Source of the DNA: Taenia hydatigena
Taxonomy: Eukaryota > Platyhelminthes > Cestoda > Cyclophyllidea > Taeniidae
Direction of reading: 5' to 3'
DNA: 64,000 nucleotides
NCBI GenBank assembly: GCA_036345935.2
Contig: JADWOT020000010.1
Location: forward strand, 8,317,576 to 8,381,575
Part shown: positions 22,541 to 34,495 of the stretch, one piece after another
Numbering within the stretch: the stretch's first letter is position 1
Layout of the letters: every line of letters begins with the position of its first letter
The notes under the pieces: generated by a model
What the model saw: the letters and a program-made list of their open reading frames with translations, nothing else
What the model was told of the DNA's origin: nothing
The model's database searches: none
Translations under genes and position numbers: made by a program

Positions 22541-23279
22541 GTCCACACTATTGGCTCGACTTAGGAAGAAGAAAACCCATTTGAGGGTGGGCATCATGAT
22601 GAACTGCATGCACACATGCGAAATGCAAAACAAATTGCCGCATCCTATTCCGGCAACATCCCGTATCCTCAAGTCAGTCGTACTTACTCCATGATTCCCT
22701 ACAATTAACACTCACCATTCGTCCTCGTCATAATTCTTGATGTATACATCCATACACATTAAACATGCTAAGCTCAACCTACCTCGGTTAGGTTAGAAAA
22801 CTCTGCAAGCAATGGACAAACGCACGCCAGTTATTCTCCCCACCACAAAACCAAAACAAGTACCATTTTCTATCACAAAAGTGGGTCAATTTAGTCAACT
22901 CAATGCAAAGCACAACTTTAAAGTTGGGCAAAAACAACAGATAGAAAAATGCAAATGAATGCACACTGTTGCAAACCACTAAGTTGACAACCTCCTTCCT
23001 CCACTCATTCAAACACTTCACTCATACTGACGACAGGTCCTTTCTGCCCACCACGTCATAAAAGCAGAAATCACGGCAGTGCGCTCCACTTTGCACACTT
23101 CCAACTGTCCCGCCAAACACAAGTAACTTCAGTGCCATGCAGCACTGGTACAGTCTTCTCATAATCACGTCTTTCGTGGAATGGAAGAGAATACGATTAG
23201 TAAACCAATTCACGCTCCATCAAGCATGTTGCGTTTTGCAGTCAATGATATGACAAATCTTTGTAGCTGGAAATTTATA
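22541..23279. other. Unique sequence between B copies 1 and 2
   Basis: No repeat partner. Short frames (22440-22694 +, 23021-22788 -, 23213-23022 -) lack domains or splice support. Confidence 0.5.
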
Positions 23280-24010
23280 ACAGGAGACTAAGAGGACACT
23301 TTTACATAAAGCATGCATGGTAAGTCTGGTGAGATTCAAAACCCATCACATCAACTCAGATGCTGAAACTCATACTTACCTGAGCGTAGTCCAATTCCAC
23401 ATTCTATGTACTTTATCAAATGCCACATAACAGACGTGCATAATCCTATCAATTCTAATGCCTAACCCGGTATCGACACCGAAAAAGAAAGCTGTATGAT
23501 AGTATGTCCTTCATCCTAAGCACCTACGGCCTATCCAACCAAATTCCAGTTGTTCCCAGAATCGACAAGGGAGACAGTCCTGGCACAGATAATGTACTAA
23601 AAATGAGCTAGTAACATTCAAATTGGCAAATTAAGCGAATCACCAACAAGTAAGCATTCACTTTGCTCAAGGAGATTGTAATCAAACATTGGTGTCCACA
23701 ATAACTAGATTTTTGTTCATAAAATTAGCTATTATTTCATCGACACAAAAACGTAAATTGTTTATTTCGAGAGGGCATGTCGACAAAGAGGGAACAAATA
23801 AAAACGAATTGATGGAGCATCAAAATGCGAAAATACCTTGAGTATTAAACAGTAGACTTCAGCGATCACAGAGAACTCACATAAAGTGTCGCAAGTAGCA
23901 AGATAAAGGCAGAAAACTGCCAATGCACAAATGAACAAACGCAAATACTGCAGCCTGTGCCAGGCAACACACGGTGATGGTTAAATCGGTAAGCAAAAGA
24001 TTGTACCATA
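23280..24010 (+). repeat. Repeat B, copy 2
   Basis: Diverged copy of 21771-22540. The 137-base exon-like segment is 136 bases here (23515-23380, minus), because of a one-base deletion that breaks the frame while the donor CAG/GTAAGTA is intact. Followed directly by repeat C copy 1. Confidence 0.75.
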
Positions 24011-24689
24011 TTTATCACTTTCTAAACCACTAACACTGCAATCAGTAATGTGACACGAGTGCGATCCCCATTGCTGCATGAAATTGTGCAGTCTAAGGCA
24101 AGGCTGTCACGAGTACATCACCCTGTCCATAAATCGTTGCCATTGCAAACTGGCAACATGAACATTAGCACTTCATGATTGGTGCGCAGAGACCTCGATG
24201 CTCACCCACTTGAGAATCAGTGTGCTACTTCAATATCGTGATGTTTGTGTTCAAATGCTCGCTGTCCTAATTACTTGCTTATCAATCTTCCTATCTTACC
24301 GATGCTTGATGTCCTCTCATTTTACCATTAACTTAACACAACTCTGTGCATGCTGAGGAAAGCGATTGATCTCCGACAGCTAAGCTGAAGCACTTTTAGT
24401 GATCAGCGTTGACTGATGCTTGTGTGGAAGAGGATCGATCTGCTTATTGGATTGAAGAAGGGCGTGGTGTTGAACGCATTGCTCTGTGGTGTAGTTTTGG
24501 TGATTCTCCTGCTCTTATGCTAACTAGAACTGTTACAAATTCTTGCGGTAACAAGTTCTATATCCAGCCCAAGAATGAGTGCAAATGTTGCACCTGCGAA
24601 CAATTTCAGCATGACATAAACCTACAATTCAACCTCGTAGACAGAGGCGAATGGATCACCTAGTCCACAGCTGAACACCAAAACATCTA
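24011..24689 (+). repeat. Repeat C, copy 1
   Basis: Related to 27361-28000 and 58841-59450, and at lower identity to the middle of repeat A in inverted sense, so A and C share an ancestor. The landmark HEIVQSKARLSRVHHP, read on +, matches the A copies' LSHVLPIVHESLSLP frame. Part of it (24530-24690) is also present inverted next to A copy 5 at 62960-63140. Confidence 0.7.
24416..24523 (+). other. Micro-frame encoding one hydrophobic helix (C copy 1)
   Basis: ATG to TAA, 35 codons: a tryptophan/basic start (MLVWKRIDLL), GLKK, then GVVLNALLCGVVLVILLLLC. The equivalents at 27749-27895 (48 codons) and 59234-59383 (49 codons) begin with the same ATG and keep the helix. The reading matches the transmembrane module of repeat A. 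It is either a stand-alone small membrane peptide or, more likely, part of a former transmembrane exon. An overlapping longer + frame (24409-24663) has no recognised domain. Confidence 0.4.
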
Positions 24690-24909
24690 ACTAGGACATA
24701 AGAGGCATTAACTTCTTCACTTATAGTTCTCACATTGCAGACGTTGTTAACCATAGTTAATTGAGCCTCGACATCACGAAGTGTGATGGCGTATCCAGGC
24801 AAGGCAGAGGACATTCACTCCGCCCACATCTGCGTGACTGCCGCTTTCTCGCAGAAGGAAGGAACGAACACCAAACTGATTATGGAATCGGCAAATCAGT
24901 GGCAATACG

Positions 24910-25107
24910 TCAAACGAAATAAGATTTAGGCGACATGAGGAATACTAGCGCACCAATTGCAGCTCCACCATCGGCTTTGGCAGCATATTCAAACCAATTA
25001 GGTCCCAACGGACGACGATAAGCTGAGTGCGAAATACAATAAATGATACCATTTGCAGAGAATACTTTTCCACGACTAAATTCATTTTGTGTGGCACGCA
25101 ATGGCAA
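24910..25107 (-). pseudogene. FN3-like F-G strand remnant, best copy (A copy 3)
   Basis: A 65-codon frame: NEFSRGKVFSANGIIYC, then AYRRPLGPNWFEYAAKADGG, then AAIGALVFLMSPKSYFV. The tyrosine before RRPLGPN replaces a stop that four other copies carry, so this copy is closest to a readable ancestor. P-L-x-P-N-x-x-x-Y-x-x-K-A-D-G is typical of the membrane-proximal FN3-like segment of receptor-type surface proteins. The opposite strand holds the 72-base exon-like segment 24858-24929, so strand choice remains uncertain. Confidence 0.4.
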
Positions 25108-25244
25108 CTATCACCTCATCCTATGTGTGTGAGTTATTAGGCAAGGATTAATGTCGAAATTGAATGGAACTGTGCATAGAACTGTGATTACACACACATC
25201 CTAACGCAATTAATTTCTGCTCGCCCCATTGTTTTTGGTTTCAT

Positions 25245-25541
25245 ATGCAAAGGGTGTTCACTAGGAATGCCACTAGAGGTCACCTACGCACTCGCACAAC
25301 GCGTTGGTGGGAATGCTGGTATGAGCTTAGCAGTAGAAAAATCACCACAACTGTGGTGGTGGGCTGTGCGATGACAAGTACCTCCTTCTTCAGTCTACTA
25401 GGCGGGTTCATTCTCCCATTCAGTATCATCAATCAATACTTCGTACAAGAATTATTTCAGCTTGCCTTCCTACAACCGAGTGTTTTCCTCAGCATCCCGG
25501 AAGCCCTAACTGCAGTTGACAACACGCATATGAGTCATTAG
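25245..25541 (+). other. Opposite-strand frame of repeat A, copy 3
   Basis: A 98-codon + frame with TTRWWECWYELSSRKITTT. Frames of similar length exist at 11847-12179, 14925-14542 (-), 60967-61308 and 62423-62121 (-), and a distant in-frame relative at 27993-27664 (-). It has no recognised domain. It lies antisense to the second transmembrane module, so only one of the two can be real. Confidence 0.25.
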
Positions 25542-25619
25542 GCGTGAGTAAAATAACAACATTATTAGCAGAGCTAATCACAACGCTGAGCATGTGAGAC
25601 TAATGTCACGACACTGAAG

Positions 25620-25780
25620 TAACCCACAAGACCTTTATTTCGAGCCACAAGGGATAGTAAACGGCAAGGGATTTAAAAAATTGGTGTTGTTGGCTCAACA
25701 GTGAGTGAATTGCCAAAGCTACGGCAAAGGACAATGTGGTAAACACCACGCCCCTCTTCCATCCTTTTGATGGTTCGACC
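25620..25780 (-). pseudogene. Membrane-proximal and transmembrane remnant (A copy 3)
   Basis: Reads VEPSKGWKRGVVFTTLSFAV, then ALAIHSLLSQQHQFFKSLAV, a basic patch followed by one hydrophobic helix. A stop precedes VEP, in the DGTV region, and a one-base frameshift follows the SLAVYYP segment. Confidence 0.35.
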
Positions 25781-26125
25781 ATCTACACAGTTCCATCAAC
25801 CAATGCTTTCTAACTTGTGTCATTTCTGGGTAATGACAGGCACCACGGTGGAGTAAATGTGAGTGTGTGTGTGGGTCTCGTCGATCCGAGTCCAATCTGG
25901 AAGCACTAACGTTCACGTTACCACTAGGCAAAGACAACAACTCATGAACAATGGGAAGTACGTGTGACAGCCTTTCCACTGCCTCCACACTTTAAGCGAG
26001 GATGGATTCCGCATTCCCGACTAAAAAATTAACGCATCGCTGATGGTATTGGAAGTGCAACATGTGCTACAGTACATAGCATTTCAAAATAAACAGCATC
26101 ATTCATTGCGTGACACGGACCCTGA

Positions 26126-26275
26126 CCCTGACGACCAGCTTCGAATTGAATTGGGAACTAAGAGTCTAAAAAATGCAAGGTATTATGCAAATTGATACCT
26201 AAGCATAAAAGATCAACATGTGGTCCTGTAAAAGTGGCAGCGCAAATTCGTGCGCGCCGGCCATGAAAGCCAGTT
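26126..26275 (-). repeat. Fragment related to 5446-5590
   Basis: Diverged copy keeping the minus-strand frame AHEFALPLLQDHMLIF found at 5722-5435. It lies between repeats A and D. Confidence 0.5.
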
Positions 26276-26279
26276 CGAA

Positions 26280-26680
26280 TATTTCACTTTTCGTCGTCAG
26301 AGAACATTGAAACAAATCCACATCGTTGGCTTGCAAAGGCACCAAAGTGAGTCGACTTGTGCTGTGTCAAATATCTGCAGCTCATAATGTATGTTACAAC
26401 TATCGCTCGAGGCTAACAGCTACTTTCATCTTCTTGTTACACTCGCAACAACCCTTCCACTTCCCTCCTAACACCGGGTTTAGTCCCATTTTCGGCCAAT
26501 GAAATCCGCTTCCACCGTGAAGACATAACCCCCCTGCATGTCAGCCACTGCAGTGGAAAAGGTTTTAATTTTCATCTTGCATTCGGCTTGCCCACAATGA
26601 CGAGATCGCCTATATTGTCTAGGCTATCGGTTAGTTGGTGATGAAGAAGTAGCATGTGCGAGCTATTAAACACTTCGATT
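26280..26680 (+). repeat. Repeat D, copy 3
   Basis: Matches the right half of 8140-8870, including TTGTTACACTCGxxxCAA and GTCTAGGCTATCGGTTAGT. No coding frame is conserved. Confidence 0.65.
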
Positions 26681-26699
26681 CGACTCTATTGATCCTTGC

Positions 26700-27360
26700 A
26701 GCTGGAAAGACATATGCTAGAAGACTAAAAGAACATTCTTACAAGGAACACAAACAGTGAGTCTAGTGAGACACAAAACCCATCACAACGACTCAGATGC
26801 TGGAACTCACACTTACCTGAGCGTAGTCCAATTCCACATTCTATGTGCTTTATTAAATGCTACATAGCAGACATGCAGAATCCTGTCAAAGCTAATGCCT
26901 GACTTGTCATCAACACTGAAAGGAGAATGCTGTTTGATGGCATGTCCTTCCTCCTAAGCACCTACGGCCTATCCAACTAAATTCCAGTCGTTCCCGGAAT
27001 CGACAAAGGAGGCAGCACTAGCACAGATAATATACTAGAAATGAACAAGTAGCATTCAAATTGGCAAATTAAGCGAGTCAACAAAGAATGAGCAATCACA
27101 TTGCACGAGGAGTTTTAATCAAAAATTAATCTCCAGCATGCGCATCGGCAACTAGGAAAAACTGCGGAGAAATCAGTGGAACATTAAAGCAAAAAATACC
27201 TTGCGTGTTGAGCCGAAGATAGCAGTGATCACAAAGATGCTACACAACGCGTCACGAGTGTCAAGCACAAAGGCAGAAAATTGCCGATTCGCAAATGAAT
27301 AACCACAAATACTGCAGCCCGTGTCACACAACACGGTGATGGTCAACTCGATAAGCACAA
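26700..27360 (+). repeat. Repeat B, copy 3
   Basis: Most diverged B copy. The exon-like segment at 26953-26817 (minus) is 137 bases, open, with the donor GTAAGTG and acceptor-like CTTAG, despite many substitutions. A minus frame 27358-27173 reads CSICGYSFANRQFSAF towards a donor-like CAAG/GTATTT. Followed by repeat C copy 2. Confidence 0.7.
26817..26953 (-). pseudogene. Exon-like 137-base segment in repeat B, copy 3
   Basis: Reads EEGHAIKQHSPFSVDDKSG and ends NKAHRMWNWTTLR plus two bases before GTAAGTG. It has many amino-acid changes against copies 1 and 4 but no stop or indel, which is the best hint that this strand was once under protein-level constraint. The domain is unknown. Confidence 0.35.
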
Positions 27361-28000
27361 AAATTTATCACATTTATCACTTTCTAAAACACTAACACTG
27401 CGATCAGTAATGTGACACAAGTGCGAATTCTATTGCTGCATGGAATTGTGCAGACTAAGACAAGGCTGTCACGACTACTTCACCCTGTTCATATGTCGTT
27501 GTCATTGCAAACTGATAACATGAACATCAGCACTTTATGATTAGTCTGCTCACCCAATTGAGAGTTAGTGTGCTACCTCACTATCGTGCTCGCTGTTGTA
27601 ATTACTTGCTTAAAAATCTTCTTAACTTACCAATGCTTGATGTCCTCTCATTTCAACACTAACTCAACACACAACTGTATGCATGCTGAGGAAAGCGACT
27701 GATCTTTGACAGCTAAGCTGAAGCGGTTTTTGTGAGCAGCATTGACTGATGATTGTGTGGGAGATGATGGACCTGCTTAGTGGATTGAAGAAGGGCGTAA
27801 TGTTGACCGCATTGCTCTGTGGTGTGGTTTTGGTAATTCTCCCGCTCGTATGCAAACAAATACAGTTCAATTTGCGCACTGTACTAATGCGCTGATAACC
27901 TCCAGTGGCATCCTTACTGGACAGCTGTTGTGTGTGGAAAACAGTATTAATGCAGAGGGCAGGAGTTGCACCTGTGCGAGAAATATCGTGCATTCATAGT
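27361..28000 (+). repeat. Repeat C, copy 2
   Basis: Matches 58841-59450 closely and 24011-24660 less so. It carries the micro-frame 27749-27895 on + and, antisense to it, a 109-codon minus frame 27993-27664. Confidence 0.75.
27749..27895 (+). other. Micro-frame encoding one hydrophobic helix (C copy 2)
   Basis: ATG to TGA, 48 codons: MIVWEMMDLLSGLKKG, then VMLTALLCGVVLVILPLVC, then KQIQFNLRTVLMR. The short positively charged tail after the helix would face the cytoplasm in a type I arrangement. The same organisation is found at 59234-59383. It could be a transmembrane exon reached by splicing instead of a free-standing peptide. Confidence 0.4.
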
Positions 28001-28399
28001 CCCATACACAAACACTTGGCGCGTTCAAGTCGTTCTATTCAGTTTCGAAATTGACCTCTGTCTAAAAATTACATCCCATAGATCGAGATGTGCATCTCGC
28101 CAAATGGCTTTAGCCATGAGAAATGATATGTCATGAATATTTCCAAAGCAAAACGGACGTCTTATGAAAGCCTTATTTCCGCTAGCACAACAAGTGTTTC
28201 GATTGCGTTCATTGATAACCTCCTGCGCTTATCTAGGTTCGTCTACTATTCTCCGCATTCTCAATCACTTCTCTGTAAATCAGGTGCCTGTGTGTGTGTG
28301 TGCGTGTGTATGTGATAGGATTGGAATGGGCCTTTTCAATCTCCAACTACTGTTGTAATGGTAGGATCCTTACATGTGAACCATGGCTGGCTGAAGAAA
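28001..28399 (+). repeat. C-H linker shared with 59451-59860, with a TG run
   Basis: Colinear with the 59-kb block (CATAGATCGAGATGTG, then TTTCGATTGCGTTCATTG). A TG-rich microsatellite lies at 28288-28314. Short + frames at 28133-28358 are not kept in the partner copy. Confidence 0.65.
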
Positions 28400-28735
28400 T
28401 ACGCAATGAAGCCTTAGTGTCTAAGAACAGCAAGTAGCTGAAGCTCAGTGGCTTACAATAACCAACACTGTGGGACTTAAAGAAAATAAAGAATTAAATA
28501 TGCATTGAAGTGAGCAAGGTCACGTGTCGGTCGACTCTCCTCAACTGATAAAACAATCGTTGAACATCACAGTGAAATTGTCATTTCACATCCTTAACGC
28601 ATTTTCGGTTTCAGACTGCTGAACTTGGTGAACAACCGACCATCCCACAACCGCGAGCATTTCAAATTGTACAATTTCTGCGAGAATATAGAGATTATAT
28701 ACATCGATTCCTCCTCCTTCTTCTCCTCCTGCTGA
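28400..28735 (+). repeat. Repeat H, copy 2
   Basis: Aligns with 10831-11180 and 59860-60290 and ends in CCTCCTCCTTCTTCTCCTCC. Repeat A does not follow here. Confidence 0.7.
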
Positions 28736-29519
28736 GAAGTACAGCAACATTTCGCTCATGAATTCACTATAGTATACGCCTTCGGTCCAGAATGATGCAG
28801 AAGCAGCAGGACTCATAATTTGTATCGATATGGGCAAACTATAATATTTCACACATTCTGAGGATTCCTGTACATCCGTCGGCTTCCTCAGCAAACTTAT
28901 ACCCTGCGCTTCGTCTCACACCATCGTGCGCGATGGTGATCATTTTGTTATCCTTAGTTGAGGCACTAACTTCACCTACATTTTCGCACTAAAATGTTGC
29001 AGATCAAATAGCAGAGTTTGAGGATACCACCCACCAAAGCTGTTTGGTTTCAATTACGTGAAATAAAAGTCAGCACCTCATGGTACCAAATCAGAAAGGC
29101 AACATAGAGTTCATCACAAAGTAGATGTCGAGGTGTACTGGCAGGCCAAAGGCCAACAGGAGTGCTGCAAAGGGAGGACGACGATGGGTGGAATGCCAGA
29201 AGAATGGGTGGGTTCACTCATTCCAATCAATGTGATATGGCTGCGATTTGATGCAATGCTGCATGAAGTGATAAGAATCGAGAGAAAAACTGTATAAAAT
29301 AGAAGTAGGGTGCAGCTATTAAATTCTGAAAAATAGTAGCTATCTACGTTAGGTTCGATCAAATGTGAGCAGACTACGCTGAATCGTTACCGGCGATGAA
29401 GTAGTGTACTTCGGTCTTCAATGTAGCATTGTCAAATGTCGATAAAGTACTTTGATCTTGAAGGGGATCAGAATGAAAAGAGTAGATTTAAGTCGAAGGA
29501 AAATTGATCGACGGACATG
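28736..29519. other. No gene identified
   Basis: Unique sequence. The minus frame 29362-29114 has a hydrophobic middle but no domain, partner copy or splice support. Confidence 0.5.
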
Positions 29520-29665
29520 AGCTGCTCACCCATCTAGTTGGCAACTTGCAAGACCAGATATCTCCAGTAGGAAACCATGCCAACGTGTCAGTTGGTGTGC
29601 AATCCGAGATAAACCTTTTGTTCAACATTCAACAAGTTGTCCCTCTCATAGCCGCAACTGGAAAC
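29520..29665 (+). repeat. Repeat G, copy 2
   Basis: Partner of 9385-9545. The + strand is open through 29504-29704 (LVGNLQDQISPVGNHANVSV), whereas the partner has stops. Function unknown. Confidence 0.45.
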
Positions 29666-32100
29666 GTTCGAAGAACCGCCTTTCGGTCAATCTTGCCCTC
29701 CTGATTAGCAGATCATTGCGTTACGTAGACCTTGAATACACTGCTGTCACCCTAAGTGCAAGATCAATCGCTCAATTGAAGGCACAGTCTCCATTGTCAG
29801 GTCGGTTGGCGCACTCACGTACATGGCGTTGGTGCTGACTGCCGCACGTTAATCTGCAAAAGGTGATTGTTGGCTTGACCTTTTGGCGAAACGGTCCTTG
29901 TCCAGATCCCAAGGGTTAGCTGTTGCGAGTGACGCTTTCTAAAAGGGTTCCATAACCCATATTTCATTCACCCCCACCATTTTGAGTGACTGAATATTGT
30001 GCTGGCCAGTCATTTCGGGTCCAAGGCCAATCAGCCACCAGTAGATACGCGGGACTGAGTCGACCGGATGACTCGATCCCAGCCACCATTGTCCTGCCGT
30101 CAGGTCCACCTACACACCAATCCACCCATTCACTCATCTGCACAAGCACACTTACTGCGTGTTTTCACTAGATAAGGCCATCTGCTCACGGTGTTCGGCG
30201 TTTGTCAACTCAGTCGGCAAGAGATGGAAGGGGCGCAGGTCACTCGTGCACGTAAGCCCTCCTAGTCGCAGCATGCAAAATGTGCATAGTAAAGAAGGTG
30301 ATGCTACACGAATTTCAATGCTCTTCAATTACAACATAATTGGTGTCGACCTTCTTTTCCATTCAACCTGAACTTACTGTCCATTTCTCGTGCAATTAAG
30401 CCATTAATTTAATAGCGAAGCGCTCCGAGTGTCCTCCTCCCGTCATCTATAAATTACTGCTTCCAGTGATCATATGAAGGAAGTATGTGAATGCCACCTA
30501 CACTGCTCTATAAGTCATTTTAATATGGTATCCACTCTAAGAAAACGAGCATTGTTTATTGCTTCAGGTCGACACACGGGCCTGCTGATATTGACCCAAG
30601 TTCTCGCATAATGCGATAGAACATTCAGAACTGGCACACAATGCTTCAATTCAGCATGTCGTTCAGACTAAGTGGTTGCGCCTGTGTCGAAGGGCATGCC
30701 AATGCAAGTGCTGGTGCTTCATCACTTCAGCCATGCTCTCATGCCAATGCCGAGCGTTGCTATTTTAAGCTTCGCTATTTATGTGAATTCTCGACTTAAG
30801 GAGGTGATACATTTATGTGCATGCAATTCCCGAGTCCTATTTTCGAATCATAGTGCCCGCTCTTCTGCAATGAGGACATTCACATTTTCAATTCTAACCC
30901 ACATGGAAGAGGCTGTTTTCCCATTGCTAATCCACTCGTGACTGCCCTAATCTTCGGTAATGGTCATCAGGAATGCGCCCTCAGACCGAACAAGAATTGT
31001 GCACTGCAAACCCGTAAACAAACGAAATTCGAGTCGAATGATAGCATTGGATTCGGTATCGGAACGCCTTTGGACTGCGCGGCTAGCATCTTTACTACTT
31101 CATCACTTCTCTTTCTTTTACGGAGGCTACGCAGGTTTACAAAGCCACCTCCAACAAAAGTGAGCCCTTAGTCTTTCCTTTCCCTGCTTTTGCGTTTACT
31201 CACACGTTTTGAACGTCGAAGCCATCATCTTTGTGCACTTAACTGCCCACTTGTCTGGTTGTGTGGTAAATGCCACCCACGTCGCTGGAGCAAATGGCTC
31301 GTCGGTTTACAACAATTGACCAACCAAGACACGACACGTGAGTCTACTCCCTCCCTAACTAACTCTCCCACCTACTAGCTTGAATTCCTGTCTACTAGGG
31401 CATATTTGCTGCGAAGATTCGGAAGTTGCCATTTCATTTGCATGAAATATGTCTCCGTGTGTGTGTTTGTCATGCTTGTGTCCAATCGGGACGCATATAA
31501 TTTGAAGCAGTCACACAACAACACTCCTCTTTACTTCATACATCAAGAAAAATTGGGAAGTAATTTGCAGAGGAAAACACTTTGGGACAAGTATTTATTG
31601 ACGAGAGATATTGGTTGTGCTAATTGAAGTCACAAATTGAAAATGAGAGGAAGTTCACACAGAACATACTACCACGCAAGTGAACACGGTTGCAACAACT
31701 GGAGCAGCCAAGCCAAACATGGCGAGTGCAGGGAACGAGGCAGACTGTGCTGGCCAAATACCTCACTCTTCACCATCTATCCTACAGAAGCAAGTTTTGT
31801 TATGATAACTTGGAAAACAAAGGCGTCACTTAGCTGTAGGCTGCGCATCATGTGGTTCTTTGCCTGCCTTACTGGTTGCATCTGCATGACCGTCTGAAGT
31901 CGAGTTGATACTTGTGCTTAACACGAACAAATGACAGTTTGCCGCTCCCATTTTATTGTCACAATGGTTTTGTTCTGTTCTGTTCTATTCAACTCCAAGT
32001 CTGAATTAGCTCAGTCAATTTGAAGTCACAGCGTAATGTTTGAGGAGAGACGTAGAGTAGACTGACCTCATGGCAAAAGAGGAGTGGTTGCCGCCGTGAC
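29666..32100. other. Unique region with scattered + frames
   Basis: Frames of 61-90 codons on + (30672-30941, 30938-31171, 31406-31627, 31637-31897). The last includes SLFTIYPTEASFVMITWKTK, which has the spacing of FN3 strands A-B (T-x-x-S-x-x-x-x-W), but no F strand or exon edges support it. I cannot name a gene here. Confidence 0.35.
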
Positions 32101-32639
32101 TCATGGCATCCTGACTATCCAGTCGGCCGACCGGATAATCGGCTGATCATCTGACTCCTGCCTCGCCAGTCAAGCTCTTGCTGCATGGAAGTCCAACTTT
32201 CCGCAGGTTGGCTAAAACGATTAAACTTATGAAAATTTGTTGGATGAAATCAGGAGAGGGAAAGAGTACAGTTTCGTGTCGATCGTAGTAATTTAATTCC
32301 GCCTTTTAGCTTTGCTACTCACTTAAAGATGGCAGCATGATACACAGCTCACACGCGAATGCAACACGAAATCAGGCAGCAAAACACAGAACTTGCGAGC
32401 GCGTAGGCAAGTTGTTATCCTTTCGTAAGAGGTAGTGATAAAAAAAACATAAATATGATAAGATGCATAAGAATATTACTCAGAATTGCCCAAGATTAGT
32501 AAAAGATATCCACAAAATCGAAAACACGTGCTATAATCTTAAAAAATAAACAAGTGACACAGCTGAAATTGACTTCTTGCTTTGTTAAGAAGAGCAAACA
32601 GTGGCTTCATGCTACACACGCTAATTACACTGGAGCCTC
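32100..32639 (-). repeat. Inverted copy of the E-F junction segment (54861-54922 and 55704-56150)
   Basis: The reverse complement matches the start of F (GATGATCAGCCG...), the AATAAA-containing segment before it, and the end of E. The 780 bases at 54923-55703 are absent. On the minus strand it contains AGGCGGAATTAAATTACTAC, where the 56-kb copy has AATAAA. Confidence 0.75.
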
Positions 32640-34495
32640 GTCTGTCGAAGTTCAACACTGCAGTAAATAAGTAGCATCATGATTGGTTCGGTTGATCAAG
32701 AAGCTGAGCAGACGAATCCAATTTCCCATTGCAAAATAAATTGATGCATACATACTCTGAACAACTCAGATAATAATAAAATCAGACATGCCTTTTTCTG
32801 GTGGTGTGAACTACTCCAAAATTCCCCATTTACCAAACACCTGCCAGCTCCAGTCGACAATGCGTCAAAAGGTTGTGTCGAACACAAGCACTGCCTGAAG
32901 TAAACATGTTTAGCGAGGCATTTTTGGTTAGCTGTTTAGTTTTGCACCTATAAATCGCCACTCTTAATGGTGTGTGCAAAAATCCAACAGCTTATAGCTC
33001 CACAACTGTAAACCTTGTCCCTCTTTATTGAGAATTATGTTTTCCTTCTGCCATCGTGTAAATAACACGCTGGCGAAAATACGGCCAATGGTCTAATCAT
33101 GATCTGAAACAGAAGAGCTGAGAAAGGGCGGTGATGAGGAAGGAAGGACCGTAATAATCACCACCGAGGCTTCCCTCTAGCATTCAGATATTGACTTTGA
33201 TTGTAGCTTTTCACGTCTCATTTGTAAAAAAAGGCGACGCTAATTTCTTTAAATGGAGACTTGTGTCTCCATTGTCTCTATTGCAAAATAAATCTAACAG
33301 AATATCACACGAAAAATAATAAAAAAGCAAGGTGCTTATTTAAATGGGTGGCTGATTGGATCAGATTTTTTCGAAATGGCTATTTTTTCACTGCTCTTAG
33401 GCGAATTTTAACGAAGTTTGATGATTAGCTGCGCAATCTCCAGTCAACTTTATCTATTCTATTTCCTCAAAAGCATTTGTTATGGAAGTGCTTGCAGTGT
33501 AATGCAACAACCTCGTCAAAATTTGCAGTTTAAGACGGGTGGAGTGGCAAAGTCATGTAGTGCACTCAAATGAGAGGCAACTCAGCTCCTCCGTTTTGAA
33601 CTACTTTGCACACACATGACTTGATTTGCTCGAGAAGAGGTCGAGCTAGGCATTCCGCACTGTATGCATTGTGACAGGCAATTTATGAAAGAGATTCTAC
33701 GATATGTGCAGCTATTGTGCGATGTCTAATTCCATGGAAGTGTGAACCTCTCCTGTGACACCCACCTACGCCTTCTCACTACCTATCGGCATTTCTGTGT
33801 AAGTCCTTTAGCTGAAGTATGTAGCAATGGATAATTTGGAAGATTTTAACATCACCCGATCTCTAGAGTGTGACGGCGGCGTTTGAGCATAGCAGCACGC
33901 TTAGTGATCATACGGCGGATCACAAACCAATATCCCTCATTGCGACATCACCTCATCACTTCTCATGCCTTGAATCCTCAGTTGAGGTTTAGCTTTTGAT
34001 AAAATCTTTCCACAGCAGAGGATTTCTGGCAAGTGAATGGTTCATTGACTTTACTTACACCTTCCTGCTCTCATTTTACGCACTGGCTTGTGAGGCAGGC
34101 AATACATCATCTCATTCAAGTGAACTAAATAAAATTAGGCAATCAATTCATGATGGCTAGCTCTCTCACACAGGTAGAAATGCTAGCATTTCGCTTACTT
34201 CCACCATCCGAATTGGGGTTCCGCACAGAGCTCAGTCTGTATTTCGTTATTTTAATGCATCTTAGTAGGTTATTCGAGGCACCACAGCAAGCTACTAACT
34301 AACCACATAGCAAATCAGATAACCTGTTTCATACGCGTCTTTGCCTGGATTTCTTCTTAGATTATTTTGTTGACAAATGATAAGAAACGTCCGGACGAGA
34401 TTGGCAATGCTGCCTACCCTCAGCTTTGAAGGAGAGTAAGCCTTATTGCACAGTTTATTTTCTGAATAATTCGTCCCATTTAGGCCCTCTGGTAA
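32640..34495 (-). repeat. Repeat E, copy 3 (inverted, right half only)
   Basis: Reverse complement of 19770-21570 and of 52960-54860, with homology ending near 34495 where unique sequence begins. All frames are broken. Confidence 0.8.

Larger units (their letters stand above)
24690..26125 (-). repeat. Repeat A, copy 3 (coding sense read as minus)
   Basis: This is the most complete A copy. It includes a left extension shared with the inverted copy 5 (62960 and beyond). It carries the FN3-like module without the common stop at 25107-24910 and the transmembrane module at 25780-25620. The right edge lies just after AACAGCATCATTCATTGCGTG, followed by GACC tandem-like bases and a fragment related to 5446-5590. 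Confidence 0.8.

Noticed and set aside
31760..31840. FN3 strand A-B-like string SLFTIYPTEASFVMITWKTK
   Set aside because: The spacing fits, but there is no following strand C-F, no splice signals and no second copy, so it is too weak to list as a remnant.
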